Shown in pieces: positions 24,622 through 36,376 of a stretch of DNA of 64,000 nt. The notes beneath the pieces were generated by a model, which was not told where the DNA came from, did no database searches, and saw nothing but the letters and a program-made list of their open reading frames with translations. The stretch is from Ascochyta rabiei (lineage: Eukaryota; Ascomycota; Dothideomycetes; Pleosporales; Didymellaceae): assembly GCF_004011695.2 (NCBI RefSeq), contig NC_082405.1, positions 372,001 to 436,000 of the forward strand, written 5' to 3'. A program made the translations under genes and the position numbers. Every line of letters begins with the position of its first letter. Within the stretch, counting starts at the first letter, position 1.

Positions 24622-26760
24622 TTAGGACTTCTGCTAAGGTAAGATGGTAACCTACTAGTATGTGTTACAACCTACTAGTAGATTCTATCAACCTTAGTAG
24701 AACCTTCCTTTACTTGCCTTTACTTTTACTTATAGAGAGCACAGGCCTTACTACTATAAGTAGGTCTCTCTCTCTGCCCTCTTGTAGCTCGCGGTCTGCT
24801 ATTTTGTTTAACGTACCCCACGGGCGAGCCGCTCAACGGGCGAGCCGCTCACTTTTGCCAAGCCCCCACCAAACTCCACCCTATTATGGCCCAAAACAAC
24901 CTAGTTTAGTGCTGCAAAGTGCAGTATGGCCTGTAATACTATTTAGAAACTACTTCTACCTCTTTCTGACATATTTGCGCGTTGTGTCCTGTCTAATTGC
25001 ACTGTCCACAGCGTCTTTGGGAGGGCTTACCTCCTTCAGCGCGCACCTGCTTCTTTGCCTTCTTCCTATCACTACGCGCCCTAAACTCCTTTAAAGTTGT
25101 TAATTGCAGGCTATCCTTAACTATTAGGGTCCCTTCTGCCTAAACTTGCTTTCTTTTATATGATTTTTGTTGTATGGCTGCCTTATTAGTAGCTTAAAGC
25201 TAAGTAATCTCCTGTTGCGCCAACACTAGCTTATGCGCAATTATTGCTGCCCCTTTTGCTACCTTCTTAAACGCCTTAACTATAGAGGTAGGCGAACTAT
25301 CTATATGCCTCTGAATCCTTGTCTTTACAAGCGTTAATTGCAACCTAAGTTTAAGGGTGTTGCTTAGGGTTTGCGACTGCCAGAGCTTGTTGTTAACAGG
25401 TAGTGGTGGTGATAGAGTGCGCAACTTCACATTAAGGGCTATTATAACCCAGTCTGGGTCAAATAGGACTAATCCAGCACCTTAGAACCCTCCCTAGATA
25501 TTCTTAGAAGTAATTGCAGCATTATAGGCGCGTATAAAGCATGGCAGGAACTCTGTCTTTATAATATAGTTAATCTAGTTATATATAAGTATTTTAGCTT
25601 AGCGCCTATACGCCTTCTTTAAAGTAGCAAAATAACCTACATTAAGGGGCTGTGTAAGGTGTGATAAGTAAGAAGGCAAACAGAGAGTAATAATCTTGTT
25701 ATCCTTACAGTATTGCTGGAATTTAAGAGAGTTGTAGCTCTTATAACTATTAATAATAAGCAAATAGTAGGTGCTAATAGTACGCTCCTTTGTATGCCTG
25801 TCAAAGTGCTTTAACCAGTCAAGACCAAGCTTGTTAGTAGTCCAGCCGTTATTAGAGACTCTAATAACCCAGTTATAAGGCAGATCCTCTTCTTTGTACT
25901 AGGCAGAGAGGTAGTGGTAGGCTTTAAAGATAAGGAAGGCTGGAATAGCCTATCCTTTGGCATTGATGCTCACTATAGCCGTAGCCCACTCTTAGTTGCC
26001 TGGCTGGATAGCCTTTGGCCGACCCCGTCGTTCTAAAGCTGTAACAACTGCTCCTGGGGAGATCTGGCCTATTATAAAGCCTGTCTTGTCGAAGTTGTAC
26101 GTGTCTTCATCCTAGATGCTATACTTAGCTTTAATATTAGCTACTAGGCTAAACCAGCCCTGTAGAACCTTAGAATCCTTACAGAGGGCTCTCTTGTAGT
26201 CGTACTTGCAATTAAACTTGACTTTAAGCTCTAGGTGTTGCTTAACAAACGTACTAGGCCAGTTTACGCTAATAGGGCCTAGATTGTGCTTAGTGCGCAA
26301 AGAATTGGCTATAGTAGCTACATCTAAGAGCTAAGGGGAAAATCCTCGCGCATCTAGCTCAAGAACATACTTAATAATTACCTCCTTCTTATTATTGTCT
26401 AGCTTCTGTAAGTTAGCTATAGAATCTGCGCGTGAAGGTTGTCCTGTGTGTTAGTTGCTTAGTGTCTTTTAAGGGACCCTGTAGATAGCTGCAGCGCGTC
26501 GCTGAGAGAGATTCGCGTCTTGTTTAAGAGCCTGGAGCGCAAGCTGTATCTGAGCTTCCTTTAACGCATCTAAATGGTGTTGTTAAGAAGACATTGGTGT
26601 AGGAGGAGAAGTTTGGTGGGGGCTTGGCAAAAGTGAGCGGCTCGCCCGTTGAGCGGCTCGCCCGTGGGGTACGTTACTCCTCTTTCGAATCTATCAGTTT
26701 ACCAGATCGCTACTTTTATGCTTGTGAAGTCTGCCTTAAAGTTACACCTAATCTATGTCT
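24622..26760. other. Further interruption of the Tc1 transposase 3' part, around pogo-A copy 1
   Basis: Tc1 coding stops after IKRILM near 24622 and resumes as KIIKLDKGN near 26762. Outside pogo-A copy 1 this leaves about 190 bp on the left and about 85 bp on the right that are not transposase and are less RIPed. They look like one small insertion of about 270 bp that pogo-A later entered. I could not find its ends or a target duplication. Confidence 0.4.
24811..26674 (-). mobile_element. pogo-A copy 1 (Fot1/pogo-type, 1,864 bp)
   Basis: It is flanked by TA (24809-24810, 26675-26676). The inverted ends are perfect for about 65 bp and start ACGTACCCCACGGGCGAGCC; each contains the 16-bp motif GGGCGAGCCGCTCAAC-like twice. 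The transposase is on the minus strand, RIPed, with readable pieces such as ISVNWPSTFVKQHLELK and YDYKRALCKDSKVLQGWF. The family has an HTH plus DDE domain and a C-terminal CCHC knuckle. It inserts into TA and is not autonomous here. Confidence 0.9.
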
Positions 26761-26945
26761 AGAAGATTATTAAGTTAGATAAAGGTAATAAGTATAAGGA
26801 GGGCAGAGATATACATAGGACTAATTAACTTATTATCTGTACACAGTATATTAAATCTATCGGGCCTACTACCCCTGACACTACCCCTGACTGCCCCGTG
26901 CGTTGACCAGGGGGGGGGGAAAGACTTTTGAAATGCTCCTCCGTA

Positions 26946-27226
26946 AAAAGGAAGCATCTCGGAAATTTGGCAATTAACATCAGTTGCCGCAGATAACGAC
27001 ACGCTTCAGGCGGTTATTTCATTTTCGGACGCTCCACTATTGAGCAGGTCAATCAGCGCGAGGCAGGGCGATTTTCTACAGAGCATCTTAGAAAAGTGAA
27101 AGGGCTCGGCTCGAACTGGAAATCTACCTCAGCCACACTGACCAAAAAGGTACAGTGCTTCAACAGATGGAGGCACTGGGATTCATACAGTAGATACCCG
27201 TGACAAAAAGTTAGATTTAGTTTTAG
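26946..27226. other. Unique, normal-composition spacer between the two transposon nests
   Basis: About 280 bp with balanced base use separates the TA at the end of the Tc1 nest from the TA at the start of the pogo-B nest. I see no gene or repeat in it. It is the only non-transposon DNA between 6.2 and 36.1 kb. Confidence 0.6.
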
Positions 27227-27757
27227 TAAGCTAGTCCATATACTTTTCAGCCACATATAGTTTTTAGCCACCCCACCACAACGCGTTACCTACCATTTAA
27301 CACATTCTATTACTAGCACTACCTACTTAAAATAGATACCTGTAAGGTTGCTATACAATCTGCTATTGCTGATCTTAACGCTAGTGTTTTTAAGAGCTAG
27401 CAACAGGCTGCGCGCGCGTACAGGATCCTAAGGTTGTCTCTCTAGAGCTGTCTTTAAGGCTATTAACCACACGCAATAGCTTACTTAAATTAACAACATT
27501 TAACGCTAGAGTAAGAGAAGTTTTTAGTAGAGTAGATACTTAAAGAGAACTTATATGTATAGCTACTATCTTATCTATATATATAAGAGATAGCTAGCTA
27601 AATCCTCTATATAAATAGTAACTGTAAGCTACTTAGGCATCTATAGGTACCTAATTTTATTATATAAAACCTATATATTACCTCTATTATTAGCTAAATA
27701 ATTAAGAGTGTAAGGACTTGTCAGATAATATGCTTAATGTGCAAAGATAATAACGTA

Positions 27758-29620
27758 ACGTACTCCACGGGTGAGCGGATCAAACGGGTGAGCGGATCAC
27801 TCTGCCAAGACCACACCAAACCTCCACCTTACCACGCAATGCCTCAACAACAACATCAATCTACGCCCTTAAGAGAAGCTGCAATACAGCTTGCGCTCCA
27901 GGTAATTAAACAAGACGCAACGCTTACCCTGTAACGCGCTGCAGCTATATATAACGCGCCTTACAGCACACTACACGCTTAATACACAGGACAACCTGCA
28001 TAAGCTGATTATACGCCAGTTTAACGGATTATAGACCAGACTAAGGAGGACATGATTACTAAGTACATCCTTAAGCTAGATGCACAAGGATTTGCCCCTT
28101 AGCTGGCTGCTGTAGCTGATATAGCTAATTCTTTGCGTGCTAAGCGTAATATAGGCCATGTTAGCATAAACTGGCCTAACACGTTTATTAAGCGCCGCCC
28201 TGACCTTAAAGTAAGGTTTAATCGCAAGTACGACTACAAGAGAGCCCTCTGTAAGGATCTAGAGATTATTAGGGGCTGGTTTAGGCTTGTAGCGAATGTT
28301 AAAGCTAAGTATAGTATCTAGGACAATAACACGTACAACTTTAATAAGACAGGCTTTATAATAGGCCAGATATTAACAGGAGCAGTTGTTACAGGCTTAG
28401 AGCGTCAAGGACGGCTAAAGGCAGTGCAGCAGGGCAATTAAGAGTGGACAACGGTTATACAGGGCATTAATGGCACAGGGTAGGCTATTCTACCCTTTAT
28501 CATCTTTAAAGGCTGCAACCACCTCTCTGCCTGGTACAAAGAGGACAATCTGCCCCATGACTGGGTTATTAGAGTCTCTAAGAACGGATGGACTACTAAC
28601 AAGCTTGGTCTAGACTGGTTAAAGCACTTTGATGCCTATACAAAGACGCGCACCTAAGGAGTGCACTAGCTGCTCCTTATTAACAGCCACAAGAGCCACA
28701 ACTCCCTCAACTTCTAACAATACTGTAAGGAAGCAAAGATTGTTACACTATGTATGCCTCTATACTTATCTTACCTCTTACAACCACTAAATGTGGGTTA
28801 TTTTGCCCCTCTAAAGAAGGTATATAGGCGCTAAGCTAAGAATCTTATACGCAACTATATTACTTATATTACTAAAACTAAGTTCCTACTATGCTTTATA
28901 GACGCCTATAAGGAGACATTTACTTCTAGCAATATCTAAGGAGGCTTCTAAGGCGCTGGAATAGTCCCCCTTGACCCAGAACGGGTCATAATAGGTCTTA
29001 ATGTCCGCCTACGTACCCTACCGCTACCTACTATAGAAGATGAGCCCTAGCAGTCCCAAACCCTAAGCACTACCCTGCAATTAGGGTCGCAATTAACGCT
29101 GGTTTAAGAGAGGATTTAAAGGCATGCAAGCAGCTTACTAACTTTAATAGTTAAGGCCTTTAAAAAGCTTGCTAAAGGCGCAGCTATAGTAGCGCATAAG
29201 CTAGTGTTGGCTTAAAGGGAGATTACTAGGCTTTAAGCAGCAAATAAGGCTGCTACGCGACGTAAATCGCATAAAAGAAAGCAATTACAGCAGGAGGGAG
29301 TCCTAACAGCTAAGGAAGGCCTTTAATTAACTACTCTAACTGAGTTTGGGGCGTGTAGTAATAGTAAGAAGGCAAAGAAGCAAGTGCGCGCTAAAGGAGG
29401 GGAAGTAACCTAAAGACGCTGTATAAAGTGCTATAACGTTAGACATAACTTACGTACATGTAAGAAGGCTGTAGAAGATGTTTCTAAATAATATTATGTA
29501 CTGCACTACTGTATATAAGGCCAAAGTGGGCTAATGCAAGCTATAATAGGGTAGAGATTTGGTGTGGTCTTGGCAGAGTGATCCGCTCACCCGTTTGATC
29601 CGCTCACCCGTGGAGTACGT
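27758..29620 (+). mobile_element. pogo-A copy 2, divergent subfamily (1,863 bp)
   Basis: Perfect inverted ends of about 63 bp start ACGTACTCCACGGGTGAGCG, with the doubled motif CGGGTGAGCGGATCA. TA flanks it (27756-27757, 29621-29622). The plus-strand transposase fragments are VSINWPNTFIKRRPDLKVRF, YDYKRALCKDLEIIRGWFRL and DWVIRVSKNGWTTNKLGLDW, ending in a cysteine knuckle CIKCYNVRHNLRTC. It interrupts the Copia-2 LTR. Five extra bases (TAACG, 27751-27755) precede the left TA compared with the partner LTR. Confidence 0.9.
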
Positions 29621-32600
29621 TAATAAAGGTGATTAATTGATAATTATCTGTCTTAATGGCTCATTTTATGTGTGTGTGCCGCTAGCCCCTAAGTTAACCA
29701 AGGTTAACCTTAAAACCCCAACTTGGCTCGGCAAGGTTAGTTATCTAACACACCCCCTTAGCTTTAAGGCCTTATTAAAGCTAGACACAATTAGCTCTTA
29801 TTATACCTCTAGGTCAGCGAGCTTTTAGTTAAGTAATTCTATCTAGGTGTTAGCTGGCTTTCTTTGTTCAGTATGTTTCTTTAGTCCTAGCTGCCTTAGA
29901 AAGGTTAACTACTTGCTTACAGGCAGAGCCTTTATAAGTCTGTTAGCTAACATCTTAGTAGATAGGATATATGTTACTGTTATAGTACCTTTATTTGCCT
30001 CTTGTTACAGCTAGTGGTTATAAATGTCCACATATCGTAGTTTAGTTTAGAGTTTTAAGACTTCCTTATTAATTAATTAGATAGTCTAGGTATTATTATA
30101 TTAAATAGTAATTGTTAATTGTAAGAGGTGTATGCTAAGTTCTAACAATAGTTGTAAGATAAAGATAGCTTCCTTAGCTACCTGTGCTAGGGCAAGTAGC
30201 TCTGCTTTAGTTGTTAATATAGTAACTGTGTCTTGTTTATTAGCTCTCTAGGTAATAAGTCCTCTATATAGTTTAATAGTATATCCTTAGAAGCTCTTCC
30301 TATTAAGAGTATTATCAGCAAATAATGCATTACTAGCAACTACTAGGTGCTTGTTACGTCTAAAGGTAAGGGATAGGTCTTGTGTCCCTTGTAGGTATAA
30401 TAGTACTTAATCTACTGCGTTATAGTGCTGCTGTCTAGGGTTAGTTAGAAATTGTGCTAGCCTAGATGTAGCAAAGGCAATGTTAGGCCTAGTAGTAACC
30501 GCAGTAAAGAGGAGAGATCTAATCTTTCTCTAGTATTTGTTAATTTCTAATGCTGCAGCTTCCCCTTTATTTAGTAGAAGCTTAACGCTTAATATTAGTG
30601 TGTTGTGTCGTATGTCTGTCTTATCTGCTAGGGAGACAATTTTATTAATATATAACGCCTGTAAGAGAAGGATCCTTAGGTTGTCTTAATCTTAGGTTAT
30701 CTCCACTCCTAGGAACTATTGCAGATCGTTTCCCCCTATAACAGAGTATTTGTTAGTAATATAGCTAAGGGCCTTCTCTGCCTTATGTCTTCTAGTTAGG
30801 TAATAAGCTATAATAATATCGTCTATATAGAAGAAGATAGTAACTCTATTCTTAAGTAAGCAGCAGGGTTTATAGGGAATAACTGCGAATCTATAGCTTG
30901 TTAGAGTAGATGTAAATTCCTTCTACTAGAGGAGTAGAGAGATTCTTAGTCTATATAGTGCCTTGTGTAGCTGTAGGACTATGCCTAGTTTCTAATGCCT
31001 ACGTGGCATCCTTATATAGACCTCTCTGTTAATTAATACATAAATAAAGGCGTTTACAACATTAAACTACTTAAGTTCTAGGTTATGTGCTGCCGAAATT
31101 GCTATAAGCATTCTAAAGGACCTGCTAGCTAGTGTCGCTGCGTAGGTATCTTTAGAAGTAATGTTTTATTGCTAGTTACCTTAGACTACTAGTCGCGCCT
31201 TATATTTAAGTAGGTAGTAGTTCTTATTAAGCTTATACGTGTATACCTACATACAGTTAAGTATCTAGTATCCTACTGCCTTAGTCTTTATTAGGGGTAC
31301 TTTAGACTATAACTTTATAGTCTAATAGCTGCTAAGGTGCTCTTGCTTAGCTTCTTTAAACCATTAGTGAAGCAGGTAGTCCTCTAGGTTTAATTGTGCC
31401 GTTAGCTCTGGTAGAAGTTGGCTTTAATAAGGCTTAAGCCCTTTTATTAGCATTTGTTTTAACCTAGCCTTATTAATATTGTTGCCCTAGTATGTGCCTA
31501 TGTATCTGCCTTATGTGCTAGCTATAAATGCAGCCTTCTACTAGATAGTTTGTAAAGTTCCTTAAGATTGCGCTAGCGTTAATTCCAACTAATCAGCAGT
31601 TAACCAGTGCCACCTGCCAACTCCTGATTGGCTGTCACCTCTTGCTAACTAGAATAACAACAGCGTGTTTATTAATAACGTAACTAGTAGTAGAGTTAGA
31701 GGAGGGGTTAGATATATATGTCCAGCTTTCTGTCTATTATTATAACCTAGTTAATCTTCTGTAGTAGTTAAGTGTGTAATAGTGTTGTCCTTATAGAATA
31801 ACTAGATTTTAGCCTTATTTTAGGGTAGAGGTAGAAGCTCTACGCTTCTTGTCTATATTGCTATTTCTTTAAGAGTGCTGTGCATAAGATTGTCTATTAG
31901 GTCCTAAGTCTAGCCACTAAAGACAGTATCCTTATTAAAGATCACATCTCTTATGCTAATAACTTTTACTAAGGTTAGAATCTATATCTAATATATGTTT
32001 AAGGATTAGTATCCTACTAGGTATCCTACCTATGCTCTTAGGTCTAGTTGCTAGAGTTGTGACTTTCCTTAAAGGGTGTTACTTGTAAGAGCAAAGGCTT
32101 TACATCTATATACTTTTAGATTTACCTAGTTTAGTTTCCTACTTTATATGTTTAGGCTAGCTAGTTAAGCTGTATAGGTGAAGAACACATTATAGGGTGT
32201 TTTCTAGTTATTTAATAACCTTAGTGTTTAGTTGTGTAGGTACACTGCTGCCCTTACAATCTCTAGCTACATTTCCTATAGTAGGTTTGCGTCTAATCTT
32301 ATAGTGCGTGCCTTATCTTTTATTACACCCCCTAAGCGTTTAGCACCTCTGTTCTGTACTTAGGTATCTAGTGCAGAAGGCTTAAGCCTAATTAATTATG
32401 CAGCGCACTATCTTAATACTTCTAGTTTTGTTGTAGTAATTTCACTATCACACTTAATTACCTTAACCTAGATCTTATATTGTTTTAGCAGGAATTGTGT
32501 AAGAGTGTCTAGGAAGTAGATAATTATCTTTCCTAGTCAATTATCTTTAAAATAGAAGTCCTAGAGGAAGCTAGATTGCCTGTTAACAGCAAGTAATTAG

Positions 32601-34620
32601 CTCTTTTCCTTAGTAAAGCTTCCCTCTTTATATAAGTGGAAGTTAATTGCTATGCATTCTCCTAGTCCTTTATTGCTTGTTTGTGGTATTTAACTAATTT
32701 GCCTCTTAGTCTTAGCTTGTCTGTAAGCATTATATTAGACTGTAGTAATACCCCTAACTCTTACCCCCTAAGATTGTTAGATAAGGTGCTTGATAGTAGC
32801 AGCTCTAGGGTGCCCTATTCGCTTGTGCTATAGCAGAGCAGTAGCAGTCTTAGGTGTTTAGCTTTATGTTAATTTTATTGCAAATGCTGTCTGTAGCTGT
32901 TCCCTAAGTACCTATTGTCTATGTTGTTTATCTAAGGATGTGATAGCTATGTTGTCTACTCGTCTAAGCTGAGTTAGATCTCCTTTTGTGTCCCACCAGA
33001 TGCCCTGTTAACGTAGTTGTTAGAAAGAGACAAGATTGCAAAGTATGTCTAGGCACCATGCTACGTTGTGTAGTTTAAGAGTGGTTAGTTAGTTTGTGTT
33101 TAATAGATAGAGATAGAGGGTGCCATATCCCTGTATCTATACCTAGGAGTTTCCTACCTATAGGTAGTTGTTTAATGCAGGTAGAGTAAGGTCTTATATC
33201 CAGTCCTTGTTGTTTATAATATAGATAGTTAATCCTAAGTTAAGGATAAAGGAGTTTCTAAGAGGGTAGCTTAGTAGCTCTATATTGTATAATTCTTTAA
33301 CTAGACTTATATTAATTATTAATATCTTCTGTCCCTATAGTTATCCTAGAGGTGCCTCTAGTGTTTAGGATGTTTTAATAGCTAGTGTCTTAGTGCAAGC
33401 TCGTTTTGCAGATCTAACCTAATCTTAAAGGTCAGCATTTTGTTCCATCCTGAATTGTACCATCTTAGCAATTCTATTACGTAGGGTAAACTATTCTAGT
33501 GCTTTATCTTTGTAGACATAGTAGCAATCTTCTAGTCTATAGCGTTGTCTATAAGCAGGGCATTTTGCTCCTCTAGCTGCTGCTGTATCCCCTCTTAGGG
33601 ACTGCTTAGATATAGTTATTTAACCAAAGTTCTGTTTTTAACAAGGTCTTCCCTAACTCCCCTGTGTAGTAGGAGTAGATAATGCGTCTTTAACAACATA
33701 AGAGGCGTCCCTGTCAGTGTCTAGGGTGGATTCACTACTAGCAGCAAGAGTTAAGTTGTTCCCTGCAGCAAAGGCGCCCCTTTACTATCTCCCCTTAGGG
33801 TAGTACTTGCTTATATGCTCTTAGAAGCGTTTTATTATTTCTTTATAAGTTATATTTTGTTCTTATCTGCTATAGTCCTAGAATGTTATTGCCTAGGTTA
33901 GCGCTATCTTTATTACTAAATCTAAGAAGTCTTAGACAGTGTCTTGTATATTATATATTTTAGCAACACCCTCTATTTTAGCGTTAGTTGCAGCATAATT
34001 ATACTTAAGGAGCTAGGTATCCCAGCTCCTAGGTTGTCTTATTAGTTTAAGGGCTGCTAGGTATTAGTGGCGTACGCGTAATTGTTCTTCTTTAGTATTA
34101 ATGCTAACTATATATTTAAGGCTAATAAGCTATATTTAAATTAATTTACCTAGTTAGCAGCAGTTCTTTATAAGGTAAGGTAATACTAAGCTTTAGATAA
34201 ACATGACCACCTTGTCTAGGTTAGCTTGTTCCTTGTAGTAGTCTCTATCCGCTATCTTGTAGGATTTAAGGCAGCTCTTCTAATAGTTATTATCTTCCTT
34301 CTATGCCTTTAGGCTGTTAGCTAATAGTTTAGATAGGATTTTAGGAAGCTAAGGGTTTCCTTGTTTATTATTGCTAAGGGCTGGCCTCCTCTTATAGTTA
34401 GTAATGTCTAGGGCGTTAGGCACTTATAGCTTAGTCCTTAGAGGAATAGTCTGATTTAGGTCTATCTTCTCCTATACGTCGAGAGAGGCGCAGCAGGTCT
34501 GTAGTTAATGCAACTAAGGTGTGTAGGTTGTGTAATCTATAAGAATTATTGTTAAATTGCGCATAGTTAATAGCAACATATTAAAAGGGTATTTTTAGTA
34601 GTGTTAGTAAGACTCTTAAT

Positions 34621-34782
34621 TGTTAGATAATATGCTTAATGTGCAAAGATAATAATAAAGGTAATTAATTAATAATTATCTGTCTTAATGGCTCATTTTA
34701 TGTGTGTGTGCCGCTAGCCCCTAAGTTAACCGAGGTTAACCCTAAAACCCTAACTTGGCTCGGCAAGGTCGGTTATCTAACA
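34621..34782 (-). repeat. Copia-2 5' LTR (162 bp)
   Basis: Starts TGTTAGATAATATGC and ends GGTTATCTAACA. It is the intact reference for the 3' LTR split by pogo-A copy 2. The adjoining leader ATTAAGAGTCTTACT is shared with Copia-1 and may hold the primer-binding site. Confidence 0.85.
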
Positions 34783-36082
34783 GGACTACAGCAGCTAACT
34801 ATAAGACAATTTGTGCGTTTCTAGAGTTATTTAAGCATACTTAGATTAAGCTAGGTATATAGTATAAAGACATATAGAATATAGATAAGACTAGTATTAG
34901 TCTTAGGGTATACACTAATACTAGAGTAATTGCTAATTTATTAAAGAAGAAGGCTTATATTAAATTACTAGAGAATTGTAAGTAGGTATTAATCCTAGAG
35001 ACTATCTCTGCTACTAGCACTAAGCTCTAATGCCTACTTATCTTTAAAGGCAAGCATCTACAAACTACGTGGTTTCTAGTATAAGGGGTACCTAATTAGC
35101 TCTACATAACGTTAGAGAATAGATAGACGTTAAATTTAATTAGATTTAAGTGGCTATAATAGATATTTATACTAAATACTACACCTTTATAAGGTAGGTA
35201 GCGGCTACTACTATTAGATAGCTATAGCTCCTACACTCCTATTAACTTTATATAGACTTGCTAGCAGTATTAGATCTATCTTCTGTACCTTCTACCTTAC
35301 GCCTTACACATCCTCCAGCCGCTAGATCTAGCTCTATTCTCTATTGTTAAAACCTACTACTGTAGTTAAATCTAAGCACTCTTAGCACTTAATAACGCAG
35401 TACTTATTAAGAAGGAGAGGTTTGTTACCTTATATAATAAAGTAAGAGAGGAAGGACTATCTAAAAAGGTTATATAAGCTAGGTAGAAGGCTGCTAGCTT
35501 ATGCCTATACAACCTAGACCTAGTACTACTCTTATCTTAGATATTAGGCTAACCTGTTACGCCTCCTCTATCTACTTAACCTATAGATAACATATTTACT
35601 ATGCCTTAGAGCTTACAGGCCCTTTATAGGGCTTATTAACAGCTTCTTTTATTAGAATCTCTCTCTTAAAGCACCTGTGTGGTGCTTTAGCAAGGTAGGT
35701 AAGGCTATTGCTAGCGCTAACACTTATGCAGCTTAGTTTAAATCTAAGAATTAATAACTTAAATATTAACTAGATAGTACTAGGGTTACCTGCTTAAGAA
35801 AGCGTGTTTAAGTTAACCTAAATAAGCGCTATAGTAACGTTAAAGCTATTAAGGCTGCTATTAATTAGGCAGCAGCATTAAAAGCTAAGCAGGTATTATG
35901 TTTAACTAAATAAGAAGCTTAAAAAGTAGTAGTAGTAGTAGTAGTACTTACGCTTTAGTCTATGTGTACAGAGTAGCAATTATAAGCGTTATTATTAAAC
36001 AATTACAACTCTAAATAGTAAGGCTTACTTTAGTTAGGTGGCTAAAAACTATATGTGGCTGAAAAGTATATGGACTAGCTTA

Positions 36083-36376
36083 AAATAAAGGAGCTCCTTG
36101 TCCTTTAAATCTGTATTTCTACTGTTAAAGACTTTTCTTACTATTACGTATGCGTATAGAGAATCAATCTCTAGAGTTAGAACTATGTTTAAAAACCAAG
36201 TGTATAACAACCGTAATGATCAACTTAGTAGTATTTAAGCGTCCTAAATACTATCGATTGTTATACCCGTCATTTACCTTGCGCATCGACGCACGTTGAA
36301 AGTGCCATGAGATCGTGAACTGGCCATTGACCTGCGCAATGTAGGGTTTGGGTACATAAAGATGACAGAATCCATC
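36083..36376. other. Short downstream spacer of the MFS gene
   Basis: About 290 bp of ordinary composition. The RIP block ends at the pogo-B TIR. I see no gene here; part will be the 3' UTR of the MFS pump. Confidence 0.5.

Larger units (their letters stand above)
6228..26943 (+). mobile_element. Tc1-like DNA transposon, split by nested insertions
   Basis: Inverted ends start CGGAGGAGCATTTCAAAAGT at 6228, with the reverse complement ending at 26943. TA lies outside each (6226-6227, 26944-26945). The transposase is RIPed but readable on the plus strand. The N-terminal half runs to 6916 (LRKAGYKKTKLTRKPRLTKQ, then VIWTN, where the family has WTDE). It resumes at 23736 as KTAVVLLHRRRGYRV, again from about 23987 (GYSNFMF, then VQEDKAP and DLNAIKP, Gln inferred from TAG), and ends after an interruption near 26760 as KIIKLDKGNKYKEGRD. 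The catalytic triad is damaged (DE to NK, EP to KP). Removing the insertions leaves roughly 1.6 kb, normal for Tc1. The insertions are repeat X with Copia-1 and Gypsy-1, a 164-bp insert, and a segment around pogo-A copy 1. Confidence 0.8.
27719..34782 (-). mobile_element. Copia-2 LTR retrotransposon, RIPed, with pogo-A copy 2 in its 3' LTR
   Basis: The LTRs are 27719-27750 continued at 29621-29750, and 34621-34782 (162 bp). The 5-bp duplication GGACT is perfect (27714-27718, 34783-34787). Orientation is minus, with the polypurine tract complement CACCCCCTTA right after 29750. The RT motif reads FYIDD (30832-30818), so the catalytic Asp pair survives although stops elsewhere kill the ORF. It is related to Copia-1 throughout. 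Without pogo-A it is about 5.2 kb. Confidence 0.85.
27229..36080 (+). mobile_element. pogo-B: RIPed pogo-type transposon split by Copia-2
   Basis: Perfect 44-bp inverted ends (27229-27272 and 36037-36080, starting AGCTAGTCCATATACTTTTC) lie between TA pairs (27227-27228, 36081-36082). The plus strand reads VAIQSAIADLNASVFKS near 27350 and, after Copia-2, RTTAANYKTICAFLELF near 34785. These are close RIPed homologues of the intact pogo-C transposase at 47.5-49.1 kb. Target duplication GGACT marks the Copia-2 junctions. The TIR length and doubled-motif layout equal those of pogo-C, but the TIR sequence differs. The element is inactive. Confidence 0.85.

Noticed and set aside
6240..36080. AT-rich block as mitochondrial insert or centromere
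   Set aside because: Recognisable nested transposons with RIP-type changes explain it; no mitochondrial genes or tRNAs seen. A centromere cannot be excluded but nothing specific supports it.
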